64,000 nucleotides of DNA, from positions 327,563 to 391,562 of the forward strand of contig VZDJ01000063.1 of the NCBI GenBank assembly GCA_008694505.1. The letters are read 5' to 3'. The DNA comes from Cyanoderma ruficeps (Eukaryota > Chordata > Aves > Passeriformes > Timaliidae). Within the stretch, counting starts at the first letter, position 1; every line of letters starts with the position of its first letter. Of this stretch, positions 63,753-64,000 are shown piece after piece. A program made the translations under genes and the position numbers. The notes under the pieces are model-generated. The model was given only the letters and a program-made list of their open reading frames with translations. It was not told where the DNA came from and made no database searches.

Positions 63753-64000
63753 CTATTCCATTTGGTTCTCAGGAATTCCTCCGAGTAATTTACTCCCACC
63801 TGCATGAATTTTGGAATAATATTTCTGAAAACTGGGAGGGAAATCACGAATGTAGTAAAACCTGGATAACGGCACCTGCACGTGGATATTTCTGCTGAGA
63901 TCAAGGCCGAGCTGCGCCAGCTGTTGTTCAAATACATCCTGAGGGTTCATCTCCTCCACAAAGTTTATAAACACGACGACAAATCCCCGGGATTTATTGA
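63753..64000. other. Unassigned terminal stretch, open on both strands
   Basis: On the + strand 63870-64000 is open (HLHVDISAEIKAELRQLLFK, then YILRVHLLHKVYKHDD), after an in-frame TAA at 63867-63869. A possible acceptor TTTCTGCTGAG would start an exon at 63900. On the minus strand 63753-63998 is open (FVEEMNPQDVFEQQLAQLGL). Both readings have protein-like composition, but I recognise neither. It may be the edge of a neighbouring gene, a processed remnant or chance. Confidence 0.25.

Overview
The window is vertebrate nuclear DNA, most likely from a bird and possibly a songbird. Genes are split by GT-AG introns, promoters are CpG-rich, CR1-type LINE tails are scattered on both strands, and solo LTRs with short target-site duplications sit in introns. 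Two complete protein-coding genes are present, both on the + strand, in the order OAF then POU2F3. This matches the OAF-POU2F3 neighbourhood of human 11q23.3 as I remember it. Exons were placed by reading conserved protein segments and joining them at splice sites with matching phase; no alignment was run.

Layout. 1-7044: non-coding, with CR1 fragments and a 600-bp AT-rich island. 7337-7760: a 33-bp minisatellite next to the OAF CpG island. 8066-16769: OAF, four coding exons (272 aa, secreted), with a 3' UTR ending near 18005. 18006-21276: intergenic, ending in the CpG-rich POU2F3 promoter, which carries an inverted octamer pair. 21277-62170: POU2F3, 13 coding exons (428 aa), encoding the octamer-binding class II POU factor Oct-11/Skn-1a. 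Its 3' UTR probably runs to about 63670. 63753-64000: a short stretch open on both strands that I could not assign.

How the parts may work together. OAF is an extracellular protein of poorly known function. POU2F3 is a lineage-determining transcription factor of tuft and taste cells and of keratinocytes. Its own locus contains several exact octamer sites: an inverted pair upstream of the start, two perfect sites 46 bp apart in intron 1, and an intron-2 cluster with a palindromic RFX X-box, an octamer and a near-PORE palindrome. This makes autoregulation a testable idea.

The most unusual structural feature is tandem amplification of splice-site sequence. OAF intron 1 begins with about eight 40-bp units that copy the exon 1 donor region. 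In POU2F3 the acceptor and first codons of the homeodomain exon (exon 10) recur three times upstream of the real exon and three more times in intron 11, next to a copy of the exon 12 acceptor. Intron 12 carries a copy of the exon 11 upstream flank. The 3' half of POU2F3 also holds two related solo LTRs and many short direct duplications. Assembly gaps occur at 28923-28925, 31898, 38642, 48503 and 61221-61353; none falls in a coding exon.
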